Shown here in pieces: positions 17,172-24,399 of a stretch of 30,660 bases of DNA (within the stretch, counting starts at the first letter, position 1; each line of letters opens with the position of its first letter). Position numbers and translations under genes: made by a program. A model generated the notes under the pieces. It saw only the letters and a list, made by a program, of their open reading frames with translations. It was not told the DNA's origin and searched no databases. Source of the stretch: CAXQRU01 sp964226685 (GTDB lineage Bacteria; Pseudomonadota; Gammaproteobacteria; Pseudomonadales; Cellvibrionaceae); the NCBI GenBank assembly GCA_964226685.1, contig CAXQRU010000026.1:1-30660 (forward strand), given 5' to 3'.

Positions 17172-17618
17172 TTACTCGGCCGTAATTTTCAAGGTAATGG
17201 TTTGAGTGACTTCACTATGAACCTGAATATCAACTTCATACTCACCGACTTCACGCAATGCACCTTCTGGCAAACGAACTTCTGACTTTTCTACTGCATG
17301 GCCAGCGGCTGTTAGGGCATCAGCAATGTCGCGTGTGCCGATAGAGCCAAACAGTTTGCCTTCATCACCGGCATTAGCGGTAATTTCAACAACCAACTCA
17401 GCCATTGCTTGCGCGCGAGTTTGAGCTTGTTGTTTACGCTCAGCAGCAGCGGCTTCAAGCTCAGAACGACGAGTCTCAAACTCACTTACATTGGCTGCTG
17501 TGGCAGGCAATGCTTTACCCTGGGGGATTAAATAGTTACGGCCAAAACCGCTTTTCACACTAACTTGGTCACCAATGTTGCCTAAGCGACCTACTTTCTC
17601 TAATAAAATAACATCCAT
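17172..17618 (-). CDS. rplI: 50S ribosomal protein L9
   Basis: L9 binds 23S rRNA near the L1 stalk. The 148-residue product opens MDVILLEKVGRLGNIGDQVSVKSGFGRNYLIPQGKA-like sequence, a diagnostic N-terminal domain, followed by the long charged linker helix and a C-terminal domain with KLFGSIGTRDIADAL. The ATG at 17618 with a GAGGG site upstream is preferred to the GTG one codon earlier. It is the last gene of the ribosomal operon. Confidence 0.97.
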   Translation of the reverse strand: MDVILLEKVGRLGNIGDQVSVKSGFGRNYLIPQGKALPATAANVSEFETRRSELEAAAAERKQQAQTRAQAMAELVVEITANAGDEGKLFGSIGTRDIADALTAAGHAVEKSEVRLPEGALREVGEYEVDIQVHSEVTQTITLKITAE

Positions 17619-17641
17619 CACAAAACCCTCTTAATCATTGA

Positions 17642-17784
17642 CCGCTTCACAAGCGGCGACGAAAATCTATTGGCCAACGCGGCAATACTATTGTTGCGGT
17701 AACTGATCCCTCAAACATTCCTAATCTCAGCGACCAGAGCCACAACAATCGCTTCTTTGCGCCCAAACCATTGACTGTTTGGGC
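17642..17784 (-). other. rpsR-rplI spacer with two perfect inverted repeats
   Basis: The 177-base gap between rpsR and rplI holds two perfect hairpins: GCCCAAAC (17761-17768) with GTTTGGGC (17777-17784), and CCGCTT (17642-17647) with AAGCGG (17651-17656). The first sits just after the rpsR stop and has no T-tract, so it may attenuate transcription or protect the upstream mRNA. The second lies just before the rplI ribosome-binding site. No ORF was found here. Confidence 0.4.
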
Positions 17785-17795
17785 TTCACAAACGT

Positions 17796-18026
17796 TTAGT
17801 GATCGTGACCGTCTGTGTATGGCAATAATGCCAAGAAACGAGCGCGCTTAACTGCTGTAGCCAACTGACGCTGGTATTTAGCAGTGGTACCAGTGATGCG
17901 GCTAGGTACAATTTTACCGGTTTCGGTAATGTACGCTTTCAACGTTTCTAGATCTTTATAATCGATACGCTTGATGCCTTCGGCTGAGAATCGACAAAAT
18001 TTACGACGTCTAAAAAAACGGGCCAT
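17796..18026 (-). CDS. rpsR: 30S ribosomal protein S18
   Basis: S18 forms a heterodimer with S6 on the 30S platform. The 76-residue product (MARFFRRRKFCRFSAEGIKR, DYKDLETLKAYITETGKIVPSRITGT, KYQRQLATAVKRARFLALLPY) matches the family across its whole length. The ATG lies two bases past the rpsF stop, with a strong GAGGAGGTG ribosome-binding site inside the rpsF end. Confidence 0.98.
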   Translation of the reverse strand: MARFFRRRKFCRFSAEGIKRIDYKDLETLKAYITETGKIVPSRITGTTAKYQRQLATAVKRARFLALLPYTDGHDH

Positions 18027-18028
18027 GA

Positions 18029-18442
18029 TTACACCTCCTCTTCTTCGGTTTCAATTTCATCGCTATCGATCAAATCATCACTATCATCTTCTTCTTTGCG
18101 AGAACGACGGTCTTTATTGTCTTTCTCAGCTTTCAAAATGGGCGAATCTTCAGTGACAGCTTCATCTTCACGGATGATAAGGTGACGCAAGATGGCATCG
18201 TTATAACGGAAGGTGGTGGACAACTCTTCAAGAGCTTCTTCACCACACTCAGCGTTTATCAAAACGTAATGAGCTTTGTGGATTTTGTTGATGGAGTAAG
18301 CCAAATGGCGACGACCCCAATCTTCTAGGCGGTGAATTTTACCACCACCATCGGTGATGAGCTTGCTGTAACGCTCAATCATACCTGGAACCTGTTCACT
18401 CTGGTCAGGGTGAACAAGAAAAACAATTTCGTAATGACGCAT
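18029..18442 (-). CDS. rpsF: 30S ribosomal protein S6
   Basis: S6 binds the central domain of 16S rRNA together with S18. The protein begins MRHYEIVFLVHPDQSEQV and has the ferredoxin-like core through YNDAILRHLIIREDEAV. The last 40 or so residues are strongly acidic and charged, ending DEIETEEEEV; such tails are common and can be glutamylated by RimK in some bacteria. The ATG at 18442 with AAGGAA upstream is chosen over a frame to 18475 that adds 11 residues. It is the first gene of the operon. Confidence 0.97.
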   Translation of the reverse strand: MRHYEIVFLVHPDQSEQVPGMIERYSKLITDGGGKIHRLEDWGRRHLAYSINKIHKAHYVLINAECGEEALEELSTTFRYNDAILRHLIIREDEAVTEDSPILKAEKDNKDRRSRKEEDDSDDLIDSDEIETEEEEV

Positions 18443-18462
18443 ATCATTGTTCCTTATGGAAA

Positions 18463-18488
18463 TTGTCTCCCGCAAAACGGTGAAACAA
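18463..18488 (-). promoter_or_regulatory. Candidate S6:S18-binding leader hairpin
   Basis: On the minus-strand mRNA, TTGTTTC (18488-18482) pairs with GAGACAA (18469-18463), and the apical part contains ACCG-TTTT-GCGG. It lies about 20 bases before the rpsF start. The S6:S18 complex is known to bind a leader hairpin of its own mRNA with a conserved apical CCG; position and CCG fit, but the match was made by eye. Confidence 0.45.
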
Positions 18489-18497
18489 GGATTAATA

Positions 18498-18520
18498 CCT
18501 GCGTCAAACTGAGACGCAGG
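18498..18520 (-). other. Second hairpin in the rpsF leader
   Basis: CCTGCGTC (18498-18505) and GACGCAGG (18513-18520) form a perfect eight-pair stem with a seven-base loop in the rpsF 5' leader. No T-run follows it on the minus strand. It may be part of the leader's regulatory fold. Confidence 0.4.
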
Positions 18521-18548
18521 CGCTTACCCACAAAACATGGGGGCGCGC

Positions 18549-18577
18549 ATTGTAGAAGATTAAGGACAAAAATACAA
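18549..18577 (-). promoter_or_regulatory. Candidate promoter of rpsF-rpsR-rplI
   Basis: On the minus strand TTGTAT (complement of 18572-18577) is followed after 17 bases by TACAAT (complement of 18549-18554). The -10 matches five of six bases and the -35 four of six. It lies about 110 bases upstream of the rpsF start, leaving room for the leader hairpins. Confidence 0.55.
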
Positions 18578-18689
18578 CAACAATGAGCGATAAAACATTG
18601 ACAAAGCAATAAAACCGCTTGAGCAAGCGGCCAGGGAGTGGTAAATTGAAGCTTCAATTCCTGACAGTCAGCACTAGACTGATTATCCA

Positions 18690-19175
18690 TTGACAGTACA
18701 ACCCCCTTTACCCAGTGCAAGATGGTGCTCGCTAAAAGATGAATTTCACTCTCTACTGGCCGCACTTGAATACATAGAACAATCTCCCAAATACCACCCA
18801 GAAGGCGATGCACTGTTTCACTCCCTTCAGGTGTTTCAGTGTGCCCTTCGCGATAGCCAAGACCCCATCTTATGGGCTGCCGCCTTATTTCACGATATTG
18901 GAAAGGCCATTGATTACCCAGACCATGCTCGCTGCGGCGCTAGGGAGCTTGAAGAGTTACTGCATCCTCACTGCATCTGGCTGATCGAGCACCACCTAGA
19001 CCTGCTTATACACCCCAAAAGAACCCGGCGCGCTCTTAAAAACACTCAAAAACTGCAAGATTTGGAGCAACTGAGGCGTTGGGACTTACAAGGCCGGCAA
19101 GTGACTGCCGAGGTCATGAGTATCCATGAGGCGCTCGATATTTTAGAGCCGCACGAGTCGATTATTCTTCTTTAA
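18690..19175 (+). CDS. HD-domain protein (putative metal-dependent phosphohydrolase)
   Basis: The 161-residue product has HD-superfamily signatures: His44 in ALFHSLQVF, His68-Asp69 in AALFHDIGKAIDYPDHA, and histidines in IEHHLDLL near 101-102. HD proteins hydrolyse phosphate esters of nucleotides using bound metal. No in-frame ATG exists near the start; the TTG at 18690 is taken, without a clear ribosome-binding site, so the start is uncertain. The gene lies 28 bases upstream of a nucleotidyltransferase gene, so the two probably act together. The substrate is unknown. Confidence 0.75.
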   Translation: MTVQPPLPSARWCSLKDEFHSLLAALEYIEQSPKYHPEGDALFHSLQVFQCALRDSQDPILWAAALFHDIGKAIDYPDHARCGARELEELLHPHCIWLIEHHLDLLIHPKRTRRALKNTQKLQDLEQLRRWDLQGRQVTAEVMSIHEALDILEPHESIILL

Positions 19176-19203
19176 CCACATCGCGGGGAACCCCGCCAAT
19201 CAT

Positions 19204-19860
19204 ATGAAACAAAAACGTAGAAATAGCCTCCTAAGGCAACTCCTTACCCAAGAAGCCGCCAGACTCATGTACGAAGAAGGCGTTAGCCAATACCATAGCG
19301 CCAAGCAACAAGCGATCAAGCGCGTGATATACAAAGGCGCCAAAAAATCTAACCGCATTCAAAACAAGGATTTGCCCTCTAATGATGAGATCTCAAAAGC
19401 CGTTTATGAGCTTGCCTGCCTGTACGAGGGTGATAGCCTGGGCAGTCGCCTGTTTGAAATGCGGGTAGTGGCGCTCAACATCTTAGACACGTTAAGCGCG
19501 TTCTCACCTCGGTTAATTGGCTCGGTATCAACAGGGCGTATCAAAATGAATAGCGATATTGATATCCATCTCTTTTGCGATCATATAGAAGAGATCGAAC
19601 AAACGCTTGTGCAACTGCGGTGGCCATTTGAAACCGACCAAATCACCATTAATCAAAATGGCGTCTTTAAGGAATACACGCATATTTATTTGCAGGATGA
19701 ATTTCCTGTCGAATTATCCGTCTACCCGGTCAATGACATTCGAGTCCGCACCCGCAGCAGCACTGATGGCAAGCCGATTGTACGCTACTCCTACCAAAAA
19801 CTGCTCGCACTCATTGAAGAGGAACATTCACAAGCGTGGGCGGATTATTTGGGTTTTTAA
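19204..19860 (+). CDS. Pol-beta-type nucleotidyltransferase domain protein
   Basis: The 218-residue product has about 100 basic, helical residues before a nucleotidyltransferase core: LIGSVSTGRIKMNSDIDIHLF (Gly106-Ser107 and the metal-binding Asp118/Asp120), with a third acidic residue, Glu169, in PVELSVYP. This is the GS-x(n)-DxD pattern of the DNA polymerase beta superfamily. Members transfer nucleotides to RNA, proteins or antibiotics. The target cannot be read from sequence. It follows an HD-domain gene closely, an arrangement seen in some nucleotide-signalling or RNA-modifying pairs. It is not clearly a MNT-type antitoxin. Confidence 0.7.
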   Translation: MKQKRRNSLLRQLLTQEAARLMYEEGVSQYHSAKQQAIKRVIYKGAKKSNRIQNKDLPSNDEISKAVYELACLYEGDSLGSRLFEMRVVALNILDTLSAFSPRLIGSVSTGRIKMNSDIDIHLFCDHIEEIEQTLVQLRWPFETDQITINQNGVFKEYTHIYLQDEFPVELSVYPVNDIRVRTRSSTDGKPIVRYSYQKLLALIEEEHSQAWADYLGF

Positions 19861-19912
19861 AATTATTTTTAATCCAATGCGTCCAAAAGCCAAACTGACT
19901 TCGTCTATAACA

Positions 19913-19934
19913 ATGTAGGTCATAAGACCCACAT
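19913..19934. other. Inverted repeat upstream of the secreted repeat protein
   Basis: ATGTAGGTC (19913-19921), loop ATAA, GACCCACAT (19926-19934) pairs at eight of nine positions. It lies 29 bases upstream of the ATG at 19963 and 53 bases after the nucleotidyltransferase stop. It may be an operator or a weak terminator. Confidence 0.4.
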
Positions 19935-19962
19935 AACATAACACACTACTATGGAGACGATC

Positions 19963-20364
19963 ATGAAGAGAATGATATTAATGGCTGCTATTATTTCTGC
20001 ATCACTTTCGGGCGCAAACTTAGCGTTGGCTGATGCCTCAAGCATTTTAACGAACGCTCAAGGTATGACGCTATACACCTTCGACAAAGACAGCGTGAAC
20101 GCATCCAACTGTTATGACTTGTGCGCAGAAAAGTGGCCACCTTACACCGTTGGCAACCAAAATCACAATAAAGCGGGCTGGGGCAAAATCACCCGAAAGG
20201 ATGGCTCAGAGCAATGGACTTTTAATGATCGCCCACTCTACACTTGGGTTGGTGATACCCAAGCCGGCGACACCAATGGTGATGGCTTAGGCGGGCTTTG
20301 GCACACAGCCAAAAAGACGGTTAACATTTCCAAACAAACAAGCTATGACTACGGCTATTATTAA
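19963..20364 (+). CDS. Secreted COG4315-type repeat protein
   Basis: The 133-residue exported product has a signal peptide (MKRMILMAAIISASLSGANL, cleavage about after ALA). It carries the two half-repeats of the lipoprotein_15/COG4315 family: GMTLYTFDKDSVNASNCYDLCAEKWPP with Cys50/Cys54, and the RPLYTWVGDTQAGDTNGDGL-type second half followed by GGLWHT. No lipobox is seen, so it is probably periplasmic or secreted. The ATG at 19963 is preceded by GGAGA at good spacing. It precedes a sigma/anti-sigma pair, where such proteins commonly occur. Molecular function is unknown. Confidence 0.85.
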   Translation: MKRMILMAAIISASLSGANLALADASSILTNAQGMTLYTFDKDSVNASNCYDLCAEKWPPYTVGNQNHNKAGWGKITRKDGSEQWTFNDRPLYTWVGDTQAGDTNGDGLGGLWHTAKKTVNISKQTSYDYGYY

Positions 20365-20380
20365 TAGAATTTAAAAGTAT

Positions 20381-20410
20381 GAGCGGTCATAATGGCCGCT
20401 CTGCTTTTTT
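20381..20410 (+). terminator. Rho-independent terminator
   Basis: GAGCGG (20381-20386) pairs with CCGCTC (20396-20401), followed by TGCTTTTTT. It lies after the secreted repeat gene and before the sigma gene. Read-through would be needed to express all three from one promoter. Confidence 0.75.
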
Positions 20411-20428
20411 ATTTGCTAAGGAATTGTT

Positions 20429-20968
20429 GTGACAAGCACCAATGAATCCAACTCAATTGATTTATTACTGTTTCGAATCCAATCAAAAAATGAAGGCGCG
20501 CTCAAGGCCTTATACGATCAGTGCGCTTCACGCTTACTTGGCATCATTTCACGCATTGTTCACGACTTCGATGAGGCTGAAGATGTTTTACAAGAGGTTT
20601 TTGTGAAAGTTTGGAATCAAGCCAGTCAATACCGCGGCTCAGGCACGGCCTGGGGCTGGCTCTGTGTACTCACTCGCAATAGCGCCTTAGACCGCATCAG
20701 AAGTTTAACCGCCAGGCCTCATATATCGATTGAAGATCAAGAATCCTCTTTAGAGAAACTTTTTTCGGATGATCGATTATCCGAATCAGAAACGCTTGAA
20801 TGCTGCCTCAATTTATTAAAACAGCAGACCAGAAAAAGTATTTTGCTGTCCTACGTTCACGGATACTCTCACCGAGAGTTAGCAGAAAAATTTGCCGCTC
20901 CGCTAGGTACAGTGAAAGCCTGGGTGCGTCGTGGTTTACAGGAGCTGAAGTTATGTCTAACGCAATGA
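20429..20968 (+). CDS. ECF-type RNA polymerase sigma factor
   Basis: The 179-residue protein has sigma region 2 (about 21-90: ALYDQCASRLLGIISRIVHD, AEDVLQEVFVKVWN, GWLCVLTRNSALDRIRS) and a region 4 helix-turn-helix (about 125-175: SYVHGYSHRELAEKFAAPLG and TVKAWVRRGLQEL). The start is GTG at 20429 with AAGGAA upstream. Its 3' end overlaps the anti-sigma gene, so the two are translationally coupled. The pairing with an RskA-type partner points to the SigK-like group of ECF factors. Signal and regulon are not visible. Confidence 0.9.
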   Translation: MTSTNESNSIDLLLFRIQSKNEGALKALYDQCASRLLGIISRIVHDFDEAEDVLQEVFVKVWNQASQYRGSGTAWGWLCVLTRNSALDRIRSLTARPHISIEDQESSLEKLFSDDRLSESETLECCLNLLKQQTRKSILLSYVHGYSHRELAEKFAAPLGTVKAWVRRGLQELKLCLTQ

Positions 20969-21669
20969 GATATCGCAACCCCGTGATCTGTGAGCACTTG
21001 GCAAGCCAGTATGTGGCCGGAGCGATGAGTGACCTCACACAAATGAGAATGACCAAATTACTCGCCGTGGTGCCAGAGTTGGAAAGAGCCGTCGCCCAAT
21101 GGAGCGATGCGCTCACTAGCGTGCACGAACGTCTCCCAGAAAAAACGCCCGCCAAAAGTACTTGGAAACAGATCGAAGCTCGAATTAGCAGCCCAAAACC
21201 AAGCTCTAGTTGGCCACAATTATTACTTTGGAAAATCGCAGGGCTAGCCGGCCTGGCCACTTCCTTGGTGCTCGCCACCTTATTAGTCTTTTCTACACCC
21301 GATCACTCTGGCGGCCCCAATTATCTGGCGACCATGTCTACTGGAGGCCAAAACGTTGAGTTCATTATCTCCGCTTATAAAATGACGGAGGATTTACCCT
21401 CTCGCTTACACGTTCAGTGGTCAAAACACCATCCAAGAACAGTGACCAAGCCATTACACTTGTGGGCTGAAGATCGGACTACTGGGGCGCTTACTTATAT
21501 TGGTGTTGAACCAGGCACCAATACTCAATGGGCCTTATCGCCACCTCACTGGAAAGCCATCAGCAATAGTGGCCGTTTGTATATGACCACGAATGAACAG
21601 CAGCCCGATGCATCCAATACCGTATTCTCAGGGCCTTGCATTCAACTGGGTGACTGGGCGCAAGGGTAG
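20953..21669 (+). CDS. RskA-type anti-sigma factor
   Basis: The 238-residue product has a cytoplasmic N-terminal region (VICEHLASQYVAGAMSDLTQ, then PELERAVAQWSDAL), one transmembrane helix at about 90-113 (LLLWKIAGLAGLATSLVLAT), and a periplasmic RskA domain (MSTGGQNVEFIISAY, PLHLWAEDRTTGALTYIG). It should hold the ECF sigma factor inactive at the membrane. The start is either 20953 (GGAG eight bases upstream) or 20965 as an ATGA overlap; I use 20953. No HxxxCxxC zinc site is present. Confidence 0.85.
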   Translation: MSNAMRYRNPVICEHLASQYVAGAMSDLTQMRMTKLLAVVPELERAVAQWSDALTSVHERLPEKTPAKSTWKQIEARISSPKPSSSWPQLLLWKIAGLAGLATSLVLATLLVFSTPDHSGGPNYLATMSTGGQNVEFIISAYKMTEDLPSRLHVQWSKHHPRTVTKPLHLWAEDRTTGALTYIGVEPGTNTQWALSPPHWKAISNSGRLYMTTNEQQPDASNTVFSGPCIQLGDWAQG

Positions 21670-21735
21670 TCGCTTGGAAATGCCTTTGATTCGACGTAAA
21701 CTGTGGCAAGCTAAGGGAACTAAGGGAAACTATTT

Positions 21736-22638
21736 GTGAGCAGTAAAACCGCCGAACTGATACAAAAGGGCTTATTAAAATCGACACCAAAATTTTTATC
21801 GACCGCCGTCCAATATGAAGTGGTGATGGGCTCCATCGCTTATGGCGTGGCGGAAGACCATTCCGATATGGACGTGTATGGCTTTGCCATCCCACCCAGA
21901 GATTGGGTATTTCCGCATTTGCGCGGGGAAATCCCAGGCTTTGATGAACCCGGCCCGCAATTTGAGCAAGTTCAACAACACCATATGTTTGACCCATCGG
22001 CCGTTGGTGGCAAGGGGCGTGAGTACGATGTGGTGATCTATTCGATCATTAAATACTTTCGTTTATTAATGGAGAACAACCCCAATATTATTGATTCGCT
22101 ATTCGTTCCTAGAAATTGTGTGCTCTATTCCACTGCCGTGGGTGAACTCGTCAGGGAACAACGGCATATCTTCTTACACAAAGGCTGCTGGCCTAAGTTT
22201 AAAGGCTACGCTTATTCGCAGGTTCATAAAATGCGCACCAAAGTGCCTGAAGGTAAGCGCCAAACCATGGTTGAAGAGTTTGGCTATGATGTGAAGTTTG
22301 CCTATCACGTGGTGCGCTTGCTCAATGAAGTCGAGCAAATTTTATTGGAACAAGATTTGGATTTGGCTCGCAATAAAGAGCAACTTAAAGCCATCCGCCG
22401 TGGCGAGTGGGATCAAGCTCAGGTTGAGCAATATTTTGTGGATAAAGAAAAGCAACTTGAATCTGTTTATCTAGAAAGCCGCTTGCCAACCAAACCCGAC
22501 CATGCCGCCATTAAAACCTTATTGCTCAATTGCCTCGAACAACACTACGGCTCTATTGATGAATGCATCGTACAAGAAGATGCGGCCATGAAAGCCATTC
22601 GCGATATTGACCACATTATCCAAAGGTTACGCCGATGA
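21736..22638 (+). CDS. RlaP-like nucleotidyltransferase, first of a pair
   Basis: The 300-residue protein has a pol-beta-type active site: VVMGSIAYGVAEDHSDMDVYGF with Gly32-Ser33 and Asp44/Asp46, and a third acidic residue Asp98 in REYDVVIYSIIKY. Helical segments after it (LLMENNPNIIDSLFVP, FKGYAYSQVHKM) match the RlaP family (RNA-ligase-associated pol-beta proteins), linked to RNA repair. GTG start at 21736. Its stop overlaps the next gene by four bases (ATGA). No RNA ligase is seen in the window, so a role in RNA repair is only an inference. Confidence 0.8.
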   Translation: MSSKTAELIQKGLLKSTPKFLSTAVQYEVVMGSIAYGVAEDHSDMDVYGFAIPPRDWVFPHLRGEIPGFDEPGPQFEQVQQHHMFDPSAVGGKGREYDVVIYSIIKYFRLLMENNPNIIDSLFVPRNCVLYSTAVGELVREQRHIFLHKGCWPKFKGYAYSQVHKMRTKVPEGKRQTMVEEFGYDVKFAYHVVRLLNEVEQILLEQDLDLARNKEQLKAIRRGEWDQAQVEQYFVDKEKQLESVYLESRLPTKPDHAAIKTLLLNCLEQHYGSIDECIVQEDAAMKAIRDIDHIIQRLRR

Positions 22639-23393
22639 CTGATGCAATTCCACAATGGCTCTCTGAGATAGAGCAAGAACAAAATATTGAAATATTACTC
22701 GCCATTGAAAGTGGTAGCCGAGCTTGGGGCTTTCCTTCAAAAGACAGCGACTACGATATTCGCGTGATCTATCGTCATCCCACCTCTTGGTATTTGACTC
22801 CCTTTAACAAGAGAAATGTGATTGAAAATATTTTTCTGGGCGATTGGGACGTAGCCGGCTGGGACATCAGCAAATGCTTGCAGTTAATCTATAAGGGTAA
22901 TGCCGTGATTTATGAATGGCTACATTCGCCTATTGTTTATCAAAAAAACGCAGCAGCGGTGCAAACCTTAAGTGATTTTTCGGCGCAGGCATTTAACCCA
23001 AAAACTGTGTTTTATCATTATTTGTCTCTCGCCAAAAGAAAACTCCTAGATGAAACCACCAAAACGCAACCCAAAGCGTTTTTATACGCCCTACGCGCCC
23101 TACTCTGCGCCCGCTGGGTTGCAGAAGATCAAGCCATCGCACCGGTTGAGTTTGCAAAACTTACGGAGCGCTTTTTAAACGAGCCACTTCAAAAAAGTAC
23201 CGAGCAACTGCTTTTGGATAAGCAAGATTTAGGTGAACAAGATGAACTCAATATTAGCCAAGATTTATTGGAATTTGCTCACGAGCAATTAGTTGAATTG
23301 TCGGCTTTGAAAGTCCCTGCAAGGACGATGAAAGCGGTTGAGCGGTATGATGAGGTATTTCACAAGCTATTAGCTTGGAATTACAATAGCTAA
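22635..23393 (+). CDS. RlaP-like nucleotidyltransferase, second of a pair
   Basis: The 252-residue protein shows LLAIESGSRAWGFPSKDSDYDIRVIY with Gly27-Ser28 and Asp39/Asp41, and Asp77 in VAGWDISKCLQL, the complete pol-beta nucleotidyltransferase triad. Downstream helices (YHYLSLAKRKLL, YALRALLCARWV) are typical of the family. It begins in an ATGA overlap with its upstream relative, so the two are translationally coupled and may form a heteromer. Sequence identity between them is low outside the active site, which suggests distinct substrates or roles. Confidence 0.8.
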   Translation: MTDAIPQWLSEIEQEQNIEILLAIESGSRAWGFPSKDSDYDIRVIYRHPTSWYLTPFNKRNVIENIFLGDWDVAGWDISKCLQLIYKGNAVIYEWLHSPIVYQKNAAAVQTLSDFSAQAFNPKTVFYHYLSLAKRKLLDETTKTQPKAFLYALRALLCARWVAEDQAIAPVEFAKLTERFLNEPLQKSTEQLLLDKQDLGEQDELNISQDLLEFAHEQLVELSALKVPARTMKAVERYDEVFHKLLAWNYNS

Positions 23394-23403
23394 ACTACCC
23401 ATT

Positions 23404-23435
23404 CAAAGAGCTACCTGATACATGGTAGCTCTTTG
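23404..23435. terminator. Shared hairpin terminator between convergent genes
   Basis: CAAAGAGCTACC (23404-23415), loop TGATACAT, GGTAGCTCTTTG (23424-23435) is a perfect 12-pair stem lying between the nucleotidyltransferase stop and the DUF2799 lipoprotein stop. T-tracts are short on both strands. Confidence 0.7.
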
Positions 23436-23454
23436 AGGCTATAAAGCAAAGAAA

Positions 23455-24132
23455 CTACCGATTCAAATGCAATGGCATAGGGGTTGAGTTAAGCAAATTG
23501 ATTTCACTTCTCAAGCGTTGTATATCAGCCTCATATGGGCGCTTCTCAAGATACAGTCTATCTATTTCTTTCTGGTTATTTTTGATGGTTCGATTGAGCA
23601 AGTGCTCTTGGGTGTAAATGATATTTCGCTGCTCCGGGGTAGCCGTCGCCAGTGATTTAACACCCTGATCGATAAGCTCTTGGCTCTTTTCATTCTCCGC
23701 CACCAACGCTTCAATATCATCAACAATATACGTCATATCGTGTTCGATTTCTTTTATTTGCTGCTCCAAAGCCGCTTTTTCTCGATAGATTTGATAGCCT
23801 TCATTATAGGCAGGCCCCATATGAGGGAATTGACTGACTGGGCAATTACCATGCTGCCCCTCATTATATTTACCGCGATTGAAGGCTCTTTGTGGCGTAC
23901 AGAACGCGATAGTTCCTTGTCTATGGCCAGCATTATATTGTTCACTATCGGGCGTAATCTTGTAACTGGCACAAGCCTTCGTATGATTTCGGATCCGCCA
24001 TGCGCCTTTTCCATTAATGGCATCATTGTAGCCAATGTCATACCACTGCCCCGCTTCGCATTCAGATTTATCCAAAGACTCACAGCCAGAGAGGATAATA
24101 GCGATGGCTATAAAGATAAAAGAGCGCTTCAT
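23455..24132 (-). CDS. DUF2799 family lipoprotein
   Basis: The 225-residue product has a lipoprotein signal ending LSGC with Cys17 as the lipid site. The mature protein shows the DUF2799 pattern of aromatic-G repeats: WYDIGYNDAINGKG, YNAGHRQGT, FNRGKYNEGQHGNC and YNEGYQIYREK. A long coiled-coil region follows (EQQIKEIEHDMTYIVDDIEA through NRTIKNNQKEIDRLYLEK). It is likely an outer-membrane-anchored periplasmic protein of unknown function, transcribed away from the CRISPR locus. Confidence 0.82.
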   Translation of the reverse strand: MKRSFIFIAIAIILSGCESLDKSECEAGQWYDIGYNDAINGKGAWRIRNHTKACASYKITPDSEQYNAGHRQGTIAFCTPQRAFNRGKYNEGQHGNCPVSQFPHMGPAYNEGYQIYREKAALEQQIKEIEHDMTYIVDDIEALVAENEKSQELIDQGVKSLATATPEQRNIIYTQEHLLNRTIKNNQKEIDRLYLEKRPYEADIQRLRSEINLLNSTPMPLHLNR

Positions 24133-24399
24133 AATGTGTTCCTGTGCTGTTTTGTTTTTTGGAAAGTATAGTCGATGGAAACTGAATAGTAACTGAACAA
24201 TGCGTAGTGAGGAAGATCGTTATACTGCCCAGCCCCCTAGTCATTGCTCATTAAACAGCTTGCCAAATGAACAGCCGCATTTACAAAAAAAACAATAAGT
24301 GCCAAAAATTCATAAACATGTCATTAAGGATTGTACCCTCTCATCATCCGTGAAAGAATCGCCCCATAAAAAATAAAAAACACAAACAAGACAAATATT

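Noticed and set aside
18454..18813. Minus-strand 119-residue reading frame
   Set aside because: It covers the rpsF leader, promoter and HD-gene start. Its composition is not protein-like.
19204..19860. MNT-type antitoxin of a HEPN/MNT toxin-antitoxin pair
   Set aside because: No HEPN gene is adjacent, the neighbour is an HD protein, and the protein is much longer than MNT antitoxins.
20800..20952. Extended start for the anti-sigma factor
   Set aside because: This stretch is a shadow frame of the sigma region 4 coding sequence; the ATG at 20953 has a good ribosome-binding site.
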